Positions 7,460-15,828 of a stretch of 64,000 nt of DNA are shown in pieces. This DNA is from CATQGW01 sp965242565 (GTDB lineage: Bacteria > Chloroflexota > Dehalococcoidia > Bin125). The first letter of the stretch is position 1. The number at the start of each line of letters is the position of its first letter. The notes beneath the pieces were generated by a model. The model had not been told where the DNA came from, did not search any database, and was given only the letters and a program-made list of their open reading frames with translations. Location of the stretch: positions 992,001 to 1,056,000 of the forward strand of contig OZ251457.1 of the NCBI GenBank assembly GCA_965242565.1, read 5' to 3'. The position numbers and the translations under genes were made by a program.

Positions 7460-9028
7460 TCAGTCGGATGCTTGCGCGGCCTGTCGCGCCCGCGCCTCCG
7501 AATAGTAGTCCAGCGCGCGCTGATAGGCCTGCGGCAGCGGAATCAGGTCGTCGATGCTGTCGACCAGCAGCTCGCCCGCCGCCGCAATCTCTTCGCGGTA
7601 TTCGCGCAGCCCGATCGGGCGCGCGCCCTTGCGCACATTGTGCGTCGGACAGAGCGGCGCCCAATTCGTGATCTGATTCGAGCCTTCGCGCGAGCGCGGC
7701 TCCACGTGATCGAGGTGGAAGTTGTTGATCGTCCGCACAATGCTCCCGTCCGGCCGACGGTTCGCAAAGCCGCAGCACCAGGCTTGGTAATCCGACATCT
7801 CGAGCAGGACTTCCAGCATCTCCCCCGCCGGGATGATGCTGGCGGGGACCTTGAACTTCCGCTCCGGCAGGTCCGCAGGCGGCGGCGCGTCCGCCTCCGG
7901 CGAGGTGCGCACGGGCAGCTCGCCGGGACCGTGGATGGTGACCACCGGCTCCGTGCCCATCACCTGCTGGCCCGTCGTCTCGTCGTTGCAGCGCAAAGCG
8001 AGTTCAGGCTTGCCGAATTGACGCTTGAAGACGGTCCAGGCGCGCAGGTTGAAATCGCAGGCGATCCAACGGCGGCCCAGCTTTTCGGCGGCGACCGCCG
8101 CCGTCGCGCAGCCTGCGAAACAGTCCAGCACCACCTCGCCCTCGTTGGAGGAGGCTTTGACGATCCGCTCCAACAGCTCGACCGGTTTCTGCGTGGGATA
8201 ACCGGTTTTCTCGGTCGAAAAGCTCTTGATCATGATCGAATCGAGCACATCGCCCGATGAGCAGTTCCAGGTATCCTCGATCGGGATGCCCTGGCCGGTC
8301 GGCGGTTTGCCGTCGCGCCGGACGTAGCCCTCGGGGTACGGAATGTACTCCTTGTTGAAACGCGCGGCGGCGGCGTTGGACGCGACGTAGTACAGGATCG
8401 TGTCGTGGTTGCGGATCCAGCCGCGACGCTGCGTCTTGAAGCCGGACACCCAGCCGATTCGCCAGACAATTTCGCTGCGGAAGTTCTGCTGCCCGAAGAT
8501 CGCGTCCATCAGACCCTTGAGGTAGTGACTCGCTGTCGGATCGCAGTGCAGATAGATGCTGCCGGTCGGCTTGAGCACCCGCTGGAGCTCGAGCAGGCGG
8601 ATCGCCATGTAGCAGAGATAGGCCGCCATGCTCTCGCTGTGCGTGGTCTCCGCCGCCTCGATCAACTCTTTGATGGCTGGATAACCCTCCTCCAGCGACA
8701 ACAGCCACTCTTCATGAACGGTCCGCTCCCAGGTCCAGATGTCCGAGAACTGCGTGTCCTCGCCCGGCCACTCGATGCCGGCGTCGCGCGCGCGGCGCTC
8801 GCCGGTGATGCCCCAGCCGCGCAGTAGGCGGCGCTCGATCGCCCGCTCCTCTCGCGTCAGCGGCGGGCGCAGCCGGTCCGCTTCCCAGGTCGTGTTCTTG
8901 GCAAAGGGCGGATCGATGTAGACGAGATCAACGGTCTCGCTGTTCAGCGCCCGCAGGAAGTCCAAGTTGTCGGCGATGTAGACGCCGCGGTTGATCGCGT
9001 TGAAGCCGTCGGTCGGTGCGTCGGCCAT
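7460..9028 (-). CDS. Site-specific DNA methyltransferase fused to a C-terminal HNH domain
   Basis: A 522-residue protein. The catalytic motif IV (DPPF, residues 39-42) precedes the AdoMet-binding motif I (VVLDCFAGCATAAVAAEKLG, around 299-318), the order of beta-class amino-methyltransferases that methylate adenine N6 or cytosine N4. The C-terminal 110 residues carry an HNH nuclease signature: HLDHVEPRS (D440, H441), N455, and LCPTHNVRKG (H463, N464). One chain therefore appears to hold both modification and cleavage-type domains. The start at 9028 has GGGAG 9 bases upstream. No separate restriction gene is adjacent. The HNH could cut unmodified DNA, or serve in substrate recognition. Confidence 0.85.
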   Translation of the reverse strand: MADAPTDGFNAINRGVYIADNLDFLRALNSETVDLVYIDPPFAKNTTWEADRLRPPLTREERAIERRLLRGWGITGERRARDAGIEWPGEDTQFSDIWTWERTVHEEWLLSLEEGYPAIKELIEAAETTHSESMAAYLCYMAIRLLELQRVLKPTGSIYLHCDPTASHYLKGLMDAIFGQQNFRSEIVWRIGWVSGFKTQRRGWIRNHDTILYYVASNAAAARFNKEYIPYPEGYVRRDGKPPTGQGIPIEDTWNCSSGDVLDSIMIKSFSTEKTGYPTQKPVELLERIVKASSNEGEVVLDCFAGCATAAVAAEKLGRRWIACDFNLRAWTVFKRQFGKPELALRCNDETTGQQVMGTEPVVTIHGPGELPVRTSPEADAPPPADLPERKFKVPASIIPAGEMLEVLLEMSDYQAWCCGFANRRPDGSIVRTINNFHLDHVEPRSREGSNQITNWAPLCPTHNVRKGARPIGLREYREEIAAAGELLVDSIDDLIPLPQAYQRALDYYSEARARQAAQASD

Positions 9029-9051
9029 CGTGATGCTCCCTGCGGCTCACG

Positions 9052-10050
9052 TTAGCCGACGAGCCGCGTCAGATCGTCGGCCCAGCGGCGGTCGTCGGAG
9101 GCGGCGGAGGCGACCTGATGCAGGTCGACGCCGGCCTGCGTCTGCAGCTCGAGCTGGGCGATGCAGTCTTCGAGGCCGCCGCGCACGCCGAAGCGCAGCG
9201 AGGTTTCGGCGCCCGTCTCCGCCGCCGCGGCTGGGCCGCCTTCGTTCCAGGCGTCGCGCATCGCCTCAACCTCCGCGCCGAGACCCTGGCGCTGGAACTG
9301 GTTCCAGTACATCGGGCCGCTGCGGACGGCGAAGAAGGCCATGCCCTGCGCGTGCTCGCGTTCGGCGCGCTCGGCCGCCTCAGGATCGGATGCGATCACG
9401 GTCGTGGCCGGCGAGCGGATTTCGATCTCGCCAGGATCGCGCCCCGCCGCGGCCGTCAGCTCGCGCGTCTTCGCCACTTCGACGGCGAGACGGTCGTTGG
9501 GAATCCAGGCGGGCATCCAGCCGTCGGCCTGCTCGGCGGTCAGGCGCACCGCGTTCGGGTGCAGGGTGGCGAGGTGAATGGGCGGCGACGGCTGCGCGGG
9601 AACCATCCCCGTCACGATCGAGCGCTCGATCTTGGTCCACTCGCCGTCGTAGTCGAAGCGCTCGCGCTTCCAGGTCAGGCGCAGCACCTCCATCGTCTCG
9701 CGCAGCCGCGCGAACGGGCGCTCGAAGGGGACGCCGTGAAAGCGCTCGATTGCGCCCGGTCCGCTCGCGCCGAGCCCGACCACGATGCGCCCGCCGGAGA
9801 GCTGATCGATGGTGCCGAACTGCATCGCCAGCGCGGGCGGGGTGCGAGAGAAAACGTTCACCACGGCCGATGCCAGGCGCACGCGCCGTGTCTCACGGGC
9901 GAGCAGGGTGAGTCCGGAGAAGGCGTCGTGCCCGTAGCCCTCGATCACCGCGATCGTGTCGATGCCGATCTCGTCCGCCAGCCGCGCGCGGCTGAGAAAC
10001 GTCTCCACGTGGTCGGGATTCCAGGGCAGATTGATGGATAGTCGGCGCAT
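9052..10050 (-). CDS. LLM-class flavin/F420-dependent oxidoreductase
   Basis: A 332-residue luciferase-like monooxygenase fold protein. The barrel strands are recognisable from INLPWNP at the start, through DTIAVIEGYGHDAF, TRRVRLASAVVNVFSRTP, and the family loop LSGGRIVVGLGASGP. The A-x-Q-F-G-T-I-D-Q-L-S-G-G-R segment is typical of F420-dependent members such as methylene-tetrahydromethanopterin reductase-like proteins. Cofactor choice between FMN and F420 cannot be decided here. Its start lies 6 bases downstream of the methyltransferase gene end, so the two form a pair. Confidence 0.85.
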   Translation of the reverse strand: MRRLSINLPWNPDHVETFLSRARLADEIGIDTIAVIEGYGHDAFSGLTLLARETRRVRLASAVVNVFSRTPPALAMQFGTIDQLSGGRIVVGLGASGPGAIERFHGVPFERPFARLRETMEVLRLTWKRERFDYDGEWTKIERSIVTGMVPAQPSPPIHLATLHPNAVRLTAEQADGWMPAWIPNDRLAVEVAKTRELTAAAGRDPGEIEIRSPATTVIASDPEAAERAEREHAQGMAFFAVRSGPMYWNQFQRQGLGAEVEAMRDAWNEGGPAAAAETGAETSLRFGVRGGLEDCIAQLELQTQAGVDLHQVASAASDDRRWADDLTRLVG

Positions 10051-10056
10051 TGGAGT

Positions 10057-10863
10057 TCACTCCTCATCGTCGCGCGGCGCGCGGACGGTGGCCGAGAGCA
10101 GCCAGACCTTGAGCGCGCTGCGCACCTTGCCGTCGGGATCGACGATCCGCGCGTCTTCGGACATCTCCGCGCGCATGGCGGCGACGCGCTGCCGGCGGCT
10201 GCCGGGCAACAGGGCGAAGACGCGCAGCGTGTCCCACCACTCGTCGAAGCTGTCCCACCAGACCTCGCGCTCGAACTCTTCGATCGTGACCTCATCTAGC
10301 GACGCGCGAAGCGCGAGCTGCGCGAGGCCCTGCGGCTCGAAGCGGCCCTCGACCTCGACCGGCGGAATTTGCCGCCGCATTGTGAGGTCCCACATCCGCT
10401 CGCCCGCGGCGCCGAAGAACGGCGCGCCCCAGACGCTGGCGGCGACGCGGGCGCCGGGGCGGCTAATGCGGGCGGCCTCGCGCAGCAGCCGCAGCGGGGC
10501 GTCGGAATACGGCAGCACGAAGCCGAGGCCCACCGCGTCGGCATAGCCATCCCGCAGGCTGGTGGCGGCGGCGCTCTCGTGAATGAAGCGGGGACGCAGC
10601 GGCGAGCGGCGAAAGCGATCGCGCGCCAGCGCGAGCTGGACGCGGGAGAGATCGACGCCAATCGCTTCGCCGTTCGGAATTGCGGATTCGGCGAGCGCAA
10701 TCAGGATGCCGGGGCCGCAGCCGAGGTCGACGAAGCGGGCGTCGGGGGCGAGCGCGAGACGCTCAATCAGTTGGTTGCCGCATTCGCCCAGAAAGCCGGC
10801 GCCGAGCCGCTGATAGTCGGCGCCGGCGGCGTCCCAGGCTTCGGCGATGTCGGCTTCCTGCAC
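10057..10863 (-). CDS. Class I SAM-dependent methyltransferase
   Basis: A 268-residue protein. Motif I is FVDLGCGPGILIALAE, followed by the acidic motif II in AIGVDLSRVQL. The remaining sequence has the tryptophan-rich region VWWDSFDEWWDTL seen in some small-molecule methyltransferases. The GTG at 10863 is used because the longer frame runs through the divergent phosphodiesterase gene and because AGGATAGGAG precedes it. The substrate is unknown. It is followed after 6 bases by the LLM oxidoreductase. Confidence 0.8.
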   Translation of the reverse strand: MQEADIAEAWDAAGADYQRLGAGFLGECGNQLIERLALAPDARFVDLGCGPGILIALAESAIPNGEAIGVDLSRVQLALARDRFRRSPLRPRFIHESAAATSLRDGYADAVGLGFVLPYSDAPLRLLREAARISRPGARVAASVWGAPFFGAAGERMWDLTMRRQIPPVEVEGRFEPQGLAQLALRASLDEVTIEEFEREVWWDSFDEWWDTLRVFALLPGSRRQRVAAMRAEMSEDARIVDPDGKVRSALKVWLLSATVRAPRDDEE

Positions 10864-10939
10864 GCGGGCGCGTCTCCTATCCTCGCGTCGCACTCGAATC
10901 GTGGCCGCGCCTGCGCACGATACGCCCCCGGAGCCGCGC

Positions 10940-11656
10940 ATGAACCGCCCGCTGGCCATCGCCCACCGCACCGCCATGGGCCACGCGCCCGAAAACACGC
11001 TGCTGGGCGTGCGCCGCGCGCTCGAATTGGGCGCGGACGGCGTCGAAATCGATGTGCGGCTGAGCGCCGACGGCGTCCCCGTGCTGCTGCACGATCAGCT
11101 GCTGGAGCGCACCACCAACGGCGCCGGGCCCGTCGGCGAGGCGACGGTGGAGCAGCTGCGCGCGCTCGACGCCGGAGCGGGTGAATACGTGCCCACGCTG
11201 GCCGAGGCGCTGGCAGCGGTGGACGAGCGGGCACTGTTGGTGGTGGAGCTGAAGACAGCGCCGGACGACGACGCGGCGGCGCTGGCGGAGGCGACGCTAG
11301 GGGAGATCGCAGCGGCTGACGCGCTGCATTGGTGCTGGCTCTGGTCGTTCGACAGCGCGGCTGTCGCCGCGCTGTCGGAGCGAGCGCCGCGCGTAGTGGG
11401 ACCGGGCACGCGGATCGCGCACCTCTGCATGCTGCCCGGCCCGGAGATCTACCAGCGCTGCGCCGAGCTTGGATTGCAGGGCGTGTCGATGCATTACACG
11501 GCCTGCACGCCGGAGCAGGTCGCCGCCTGCCGCGCGCACGGGCTGGCGTCGTTCGCGTGGACGGCGAATGAGGCGGCGGAGATTGAGCGCCTGGCAGCGC
11601 TCGGTCTGACGGGCATTGTCGGTGATTACCCGGAGCGCATCCTGGCGGCGTTCTAG
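10940..11656 (+). CDS. Glycerophosphodiester phosphodiesterase
   Basis: A 238-residue cytosolic enzyme, no signal peptide, that would hydrolyse glycerophosphodiesters to glycerol-3-phosphate and an alcohol. The GDPD signatures are present: AHRTAMGHAPENT (catalytic His, Glu-Asn), GVEIDVRLSADGVPVLLHD (metal-binding E and D, second His), VVELK, and the C-terminal FAWTANEAAEI. Length fits the short UgpQ-type enzymes. The ATG at 10940 is chosen with CCGGAG upstream; the gene is divergent from the methyltransferase and shares a 76-base promoter region with it. Its stop overlaps the end of the convergent large methyltransferase by 4 bases. Confidence 0.9.
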   Translation: MNRPLAIAHRTAMGHAPENTLLGVRRALELGADGVEIDVRLSADGVPVLLHDQLLERTTNGAGPVGEATVEQLRALDAGAGEYVPTLAEALAAVDERALLVVELKTAPDDDAAALAEATLGEIAAADALHWCWLWSFDSAAVAALSERAPRVVGPGTRIAHLCMLPGPEIYQRCAELGLQGVSMHYTACTPEQVAACRAHGLASFAWTANEAAEIERLAALGLTGIVGDYPERILAAF

Positions 11657-14600
11657 CCGGGGTTGACGTCTTCCTGGACCTCGCCGTCGGCAGTGAAAAC
11701 CACCCGCTTCTTCTTGCCGCCGTGAATCTGCGGTTCCAATGCCAGCTTGTGCCGGATCAGATCCAGCAAACCGCCGGGCTGGCACAGAGAACTTGGAAGT
11801 CCGAGGACGTCGACAAGCAGGCGTCGATCGAGCTCAGCTCGCGCATCATCGTCCGCGATCTGATTGAGCGGGAGAAACCGCTCATTGCGCAGCGCTTCGT
11901 AGGCAGCGCGGGCGCGCTCGTGCTGCACAGCGGTCAGACGGCGCGTATCGAGCGTGTAGACATCCGGAATGCTGGACACTCCGATATTGCCGCGTCCGCT
12001 CTGGCGCTTGTTTGCCCGCCACCAGTACATCAACAGCCCCAACGTGGAGTTGCTCCACAACACGAAGGCGGCTTCGTGCGCCTCGTCGTGCAGCCGAATC
12101 GTCGGCCACGCCTGGCCGCCGATGCAGGGCCGCTCCGTAATGACGACACAGTGCGACTGAGCGTTGAACCGAAAGTCGCGATTGAAATGGACCCGGGATG
12201 CGGTCTGCACAATCGCGTCCGCATCCTCGTCGATCCGCTGTTGGTCTGCCTCGCTTACAGTCCGGACCACACCTTCCGAATCCGGCTCGACGACGAACCG
12301 TCGTTCAAGGCGGTGCCGATGACCCCACAAGACGGGGTGGGTGGGGTACTCGGCGTCGGGAGGCGTGATAATCTTGAACGGGCCGCGCAGCGTGCCGCCT
12401 CGAATGTCCTCCTTGATGTCACGATGCACGGGGCCGCGCGCTCCGATCGCTCCAATTTGCGTGATCGGGATCGGGTGCGGCTCAGCCCCCGGTCGATCCA
12501 GCAACGTGAGCTCACCCGCCGACAGGTCGATGGCGAGCCGCACGAGCGACAGGTCGCGAATCCCGGCGATCGGCCACGGCGCGCCGCCCGCGAGCGGCAC
12601 ACGCACGAGATCGGCGACGGTTGAATCGCCCAACGAGAGCGTCGATGCCCGCGCGCCATCACCGAGAGGGGCTTCAGTCCGCATCGCGCCCAGGTGCCGA
12701 GTGATCTCGTCGGCGATCAATATCGCCTCAGTCGCGCTCGTCGGCTGCTCGCGCAGCATCACGAACGTGCCGTAGGCCTGCTCGCTGCTCGCGCCGTTGC
12801 GCCGGGCGACGACCAGACACTCCGCAATTCTCGTGTCACTCGAGAACGCGCGCTCATCGGCGCCGGGCTGGGCAATCGTCACCACCGTGAGATCAGAGTA
12901 GAGCCGGGTCCACCGCTCTCTGGTCTTCGACCACGATTGTCCGATCATCGCCGTCAGCGGCAGAACGAACGCGGCAGTGCCATCCGGCCGAAGCTTCGCG
13001 TGCGCCAGGTCGATGAAGTTGGTCGCCAGCCCGGCGTTGCCGTCGCCGCAGCCGTCGTAGCGGTTGACGAGTCGCCTCAGCGCACTCGAAAGCGCCTCCT
13101 GCTCGGCGGGCGTCGTCTCGAATGCTGCAAACGACGGGATTCTCACATCGTCGGATTGGGCTTCCGGGTTGGTCGGCGAGCTGAAGGGCGGATTCATAAT
13201 GACCAGCGAGAATTGGGCGTGGCCGATCCGGGTCGCAACATCCTCGATGTCGTCGGGGGTTCGGCCGCCCGCCGTCACCGCCGCCGCGCGCTCGATCAAC
13301 TTCTGCTGCGTGTGCGGCGCGATCAACTCGAGCGAGCCTGTCGAGACATCGCGCCGGTCTTCGCCCCACTGGCCGTAGGGCATGGTGAGCAGGCAATCGC
13401 CGTCGAACGGGACGTCGGGGTGGCGGCTGGCGAGCATCGCCGCCGTCAGGTGAACGGCGATGTTCAGCACATCGAGGCCGACCAACCCCTGCTTCATCAT
13501 CGAGGCGTGAATCGCGCGGGGATCGCCGCCGTGCAGCTCGTGCAGGAGCGAAAAACGCTGGTACGCCGCGCTCAGCAGCGTGCCGGTGCCGCACGCGAAA
13601 TCGCCGATTCGCAGCGAGCCGAGCGTGTCCGCGTCGCCCCACTCCACGCCGCTCGGTGCGCGATCGTCCGGGATCGCGAGGCCGGCGAGCAAGGCGGCTG
13701 CGGCCGGCCGCGTGTAGTAGGTCGCGAGGAACTTGCGGTCGGCGATCAATCGCTGAAAGATGATGCCGGTCAGATCGTGGGTGCGGGTCACCCCGCCGTG
13801 GATCAAGCCCTGCGTTGCCTCCCAGAGCGGTCCCAGCACCTCGGGTATCGACGCCCACGGAACGAGCATGAGTATCTCGCGGGCCGTGGCGAAGATGGGC
13901 CAGTAGTTGACGTCGAGGATGCGCTGCCATTCATCGGTCAGCTGGTACACACCGAAAATTCCGTCGTCTGTCCGAAACTGTCGCAGGGACCGCAAGCGGC
14001 GCCCCGAACCGGCAGGATCGGGCGCGCTTGCGTCCCGCTCAACACGGAAATCGGCCTCTTCGAGCGCCGCGTGGAAGATCAGTGCGTTCACGAGCACCGT
14101 CATCGCCATCCGACGAGTCTGGCCCGCCTGATCATCAGATTGGCCGAGCACATCGGCGATCATCGACCCAAGACTGCCTGATGCGCGTGAGGGATGCCGA
14201 TAGGTGAAGGCGTTCGTCGCCCCGCTGATCCCGCGCTCGAGAATTTCCCCGAGGCGCTGAATGCGCGGCTCCGGGATCGCGGCGCGGTGGACCAGCATCG
14301 CGAGGTCGGTGAGGGATCCCTTCAACCAGCCGGACGTAGGCAGCCGCAGCGGCGCGCCTTCGATGGTCCGGGAGTAGAGCGCGTACTCCAAGCTGTCCGT
14401 GGCGCGCAGCGCCGAGCGGACCTCAGGCCCGCCGACCTGTTCACGAACGTCAGCCGGATAGACGAGGGCGATGGCGCTCTCAATCATTCGGTTGGAGTTG
14501 AGCACCACCTCGCCGAGCCGCGCCAGCGCATCGCGCTCCGCGCTCGCGTGGTCTTCCCGCTCGGCCTCAATCACGACCGGCCAGCCGGACGGCTCCTCGA

Positions 14601-14733
14601 TCAGCACATCGGGGCGCCCGGCGCTGCCCTCCAGGGTGCGCTGGCGCTCGGGCAGGACGGTCCAGCTGGTCGGGCGGAGCTCCTGCAGGACCTCGCCGAG
14701 CTGGATGTTGATCGTGTCTTCGCGAGCCGCCAT
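11653..14733 (-). CDS. Single-chain nuclease / N6-adenine DNA methyltransferase (type IIG or ISP-like)
   Basis: A 1026-residue protein. The N-terminus has a PD-(D/E)XK-like core: GRPDVLIEE (D42) then PVVIEAERE (E56-x-E58). Residues about 310-520 are a gamma-class N-6 methylase: helical lead-in with LTGIIFQRLIADRK, motif I IGDFACGTGTLLSAA (378-387), and motif IV VIMNPPFSSP (NPPF 514-517). The C-terminal 400 residues probably recognise target DNA. Combined cleavage and modification in one polypeptide is the type IIG layout. The ATG at 14733 is preferred because the frame upstream crosses the tRNA-Trp gene. No separate specificity or restriction subunit flanks it. It may be a stand-alone anti-phage enzyme (inference). 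Confidence 0.78.
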   Translation of the reverse strand: MAAREDTINIQLGEVLQELRPTSWTVLPERQRTLEGSAGRPDVLIEEPSGWPVVIEAEREDHASAERDALARLGEVVLNSNRMIESAIALVYPADVREQVGGPEVRSALRATDSLEYALYSRTIEGAPLRLPTSGWLKGSLTDLAMLVHRAAIPEPRIQRLGEILERGISGATNAFTYRHPSRASGSLGSMIADVLGQSDDQAGQTRRMAMTVLVNALIFHAALEEADFRVERDASAPDPAGSGRRLRSLRQFRTDDGIFGVYQLTDEWQRILDVNYWPIFATAREILMLVPWASIPEVLGPLWEATQGLIHGGVTRTHDLTGIIFQRLIADRKFLATYYTRPAAAALLAGLAIPDDRAPSGVEWGDADTLGSLRIGDFACGTGTLLSAAYQRFSLLHELHGGDPRAIHASMMKQGLVGLDVLNIAVHLTAAMLASRHPDVPFDGDCLLTMPYGQWGEDRRDVSTGSLELIAPHTQQKLIERAAAVTAGGRTPDDIEDVATRIGHAQFSLVIMNPPFSSPTNPEAQSDDVRIPSFAAFETTPAEQEALSSALRRLVNRYDGCGDGNAGLATNFIDLAHAKLRPDGTAAFVLPLTAMIGQSWSKTRERWTRLYSDLTVVTIAQPGADERAFSSDTRIAECLVVARRNGASSEQAYGTFVMLREQPTSATEAILIADEITRHLGAMRTEAPLGDGARASTLSLGDSTVADLVRVPLAGGAPWPIAGIRDLSLVRLAIDLSAGELTLLDRPGAEPHPIPITQIGAIGARGPVHRDIKEDIRGGTLRGPFKIITPPDAEYPTHPVLWGHRHRLERRFVVEPDSEGVVRTVSEADQQRIDEDADAIVQTASRVHFNRDFRFNAQSHCVVITERPCIGGQAWPTIRLHDEAHEAAFVLWSNSTLGLLMYWWRANKRQSGRGNIGVSSIPDVYTLDTRRLTAVQHERARAAYEALRNERFLPLNQIADDDARAELDRRLLVDVLGLPSSLCQPGGLLDLIRHKLALEPQIHGGKKKRVVFTADGEVQEDVNPG

Positions 14734-14832
14734 GCGGGTGAGTGTAGCGGATCTAACACGATCTGGGAACAGACGTTCGGCGTTGACGTCGCAGCTGCGC
14801 CGCGGGGGTGGGCAAGTCGGCGCGGGAGGGTG

Positions 14833-14838
14833 TACACT
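14833..14838 (+). promoter_or_regulatory. Probable -10 element of the tRNA cluster
   Basis: TACACT lies 11 bases before tRNA-Trp, the first of four closely spaced tRNAs, and fits the TACANT pattern found before other genes here. A -35 box is not obvious. Confidence 0.45.
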
Positions 14839-14849
14839 CTGCCTTGCGG

Positions 14850-14926
14850 AGGAGTGTAGCTCAGTTTGGCAGAGCAACGGTCTCCAAAACCGTAGGTCGG
14901 GGGTTCGAGTCCCTCCACTCCTGCCA
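14850..14926 (+). tRNA. tRNA-Trp (anticodon CCA)
   Basis: Acceptor AGGAGTG pairs with CACTCCT, anticodon stem ACGGT/ACCGT encloses CTCCAAA with anticodon CCA, T-arm GGGGG TTCGAGT CCCTC, discriminator G and encoded CCA. First of a four-tRNA cluster. Confidence 0.95.
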
Positions 14927-14940
14927 CAGGCAGCCTCCGT

Positions 14941-15028
14941 GCCGAGGTGGTGGAATTGGTAGACACGCAGCGTTGAGGGCGCTGTGCTCATTGCGAGCGT
15001 AGGAGTTCGAGTCTCCTCCTCGGCACCA
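14941..15028 (+). tRNA. tRNA-Leu (anticodon GAG)
   Basis: Class II tRNA with acceptor GCCGAGG/CCTCGGC, anticodon stem CAGCG/CGCTG around TTGAGGG (anticodon GAG), a long variable arm, T-loop TTCGAGT and encoded CCA. It starts 14 bases after tRNA-Trp. Confidence 0.95.
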
Positions 15029-15043
15029 CCATCGGGTTCCCGA

Positions 15044-15118
15044 GCGGAAGTGGCGCAGTGGTAGCGCGTCTCCTTGCCAAGGAGAAGGTCGCGGGTTCAA
15101 ATCCCGTCTTCCGCTCCA
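15044..15118 (+). tRNA. tRNA-Gly (anticodon GCC)
   Basis: Acceptor GCGGAAG/CTTCCGC, anticodon stem TCTCC/GGAGA around TTGCCAA (anticodon GCC), T-arm GCGGG TTCAAAT CCCGT, encoded CCA. Third member of the cluster. Confidence 0.95.
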
Positions 15119-15130
15119 CCCAACCCTCCC

Positions 15131-15204
15131 GGCGACGTAGCCAAGTGGCAAGGCACGGGTCTGCAAAACCCTGATCACCGGTTCGAATCCGGTCGTCGCC
15201 TCCA
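15131..15204 (+). tRNA. tRNA-Cys (anticodon GCA)
   Basis: Acceptor GGCGACG/CGTCGCC, anticodon stem GGGT/ACCC around a loop with anticodon GCA, T-arm ACCGG TTCGAAT CCGGT, encoded CCA. Last of the cluster, 24 bases before pncA. Confidence 0.95.
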
Positions 15205-15216
15205 GCCCTTCACCCC

Positions 15217-15222
15217 TATTCT
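15217..15222 (+). promoter_or_regulatory. Putative -10 element for a leaderless pncA transcript
   Basis: TATTCT is followed by exactly 6 bases and then the GTG start of pncA, the same geometry as before three HigB-like toxin genes and the gene at 48436. No Shine-Dalgarno is present, consistent with transcription starting at or next to the start codon. Confidence 0.45.
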
Positions 15223-15228
15223 GCCCGC

Positions 15229-15828
15229 GTGACCCGCTTTGACCCCCGAACCGCGCTGATCGTCGTCGATCTGCAGAACGACTTCGCCGACCCCGCCGGC
15301 TCGCTCGCCGTGCCCGGCGCAGAGCGCGTGATCGCCGCCGTCAACGAGCTGATCGCCGCCGCCCGGAGCGCAGGCGCGCTGATCGTCTACACCCAAGACT
15401 GGCACCCCCGGCGCACGCCGCACTTCGAGACCGACGGCGGCCTCTGGCCCGTCCACTGCGTGGTCGAGACCTGGGGCGCGCGGCTGCACCCCGACCTGCG
15501 CGCCGACGCTGGGCCGATCGTGCGCAAGGGCGTCGGCGGCGAAGACGGCTACTCAGGCTTCACGATGCGCGACGCGGACGGCGACGAGCATCCGACCGAG
15601 CTGGCCGCGTTGCTGCGCGAGCGGGAAGCCGAGCGCGCGGTGGTGGCGGGGTTGGCGACGGATTACTGCGTGAAGGCGACAGCGCTGGACGCGGTCGCGC
15701 TGGGCTTCGAGACGACGGTCGTAGAGCGAGCGGTGGCAGCGGTGAATCTGGAGCCGGGCGACGGCGCGGCAGCGCTGGCCGAGCTCACGGCGGCGGGCGC
15801 AACGATCGAGCGCGGCGGCGCAGCGTGA
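15229..15828 (+). CDS. pncA: Nicotinamidase
   Basis: A 199-residue isochorismatase-fold amidohydrolase that converts nicotinamide to nicotinate in NAD salvage. The catalytic triad is visible as D14 (ALIVVDLQNDF), K100 (PIVRKG) and C147 (GLATDYCVKAT); metal ligands are D57, H59 and H65 in TQDWHPRRTPH. Length fits bacterial PncA. Its TGA stop overlaps the ATG of nicotinate phosphoribosyltransferase by one base, so both salvage steps are translationally coupled. It starts with GTG 24 bases after tRNA-Cys with a TATTCT box 6 bases upstream. Confidence 0.93.
   Translation: MTRFDPRTALIVVDLQNDFADPAGSLAVPGAERVIAAVNELIAAARSAGALIVYTQDWHPRRTPHFETDGGLWPVHCVVETWGARLHPDLRADAGPIVRKGVGGEDGYSGFTMRDADGDEHPTELAALLREREAERAVVAGLATDYCVKATALDAVALGFETTVVERAVAAVNLEPGDGAAALAELTAAGATIERGGAA

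Noticed and set aside
6269..8260. 663-residue plus-strand open frame
   Set aside because: It lies opposite the amidase, DinB and methyltransferase genes, has Arg/Gly/Ala/His-rich low-information sequence typical of antisense frames in GC-rich DNA, and shows no domain.
14783..14788. TTGACG as a -35 box for the tRNA cluster
   Set aside because: It lies about 45 bases before the TACACT box, too far for a normal promoter.
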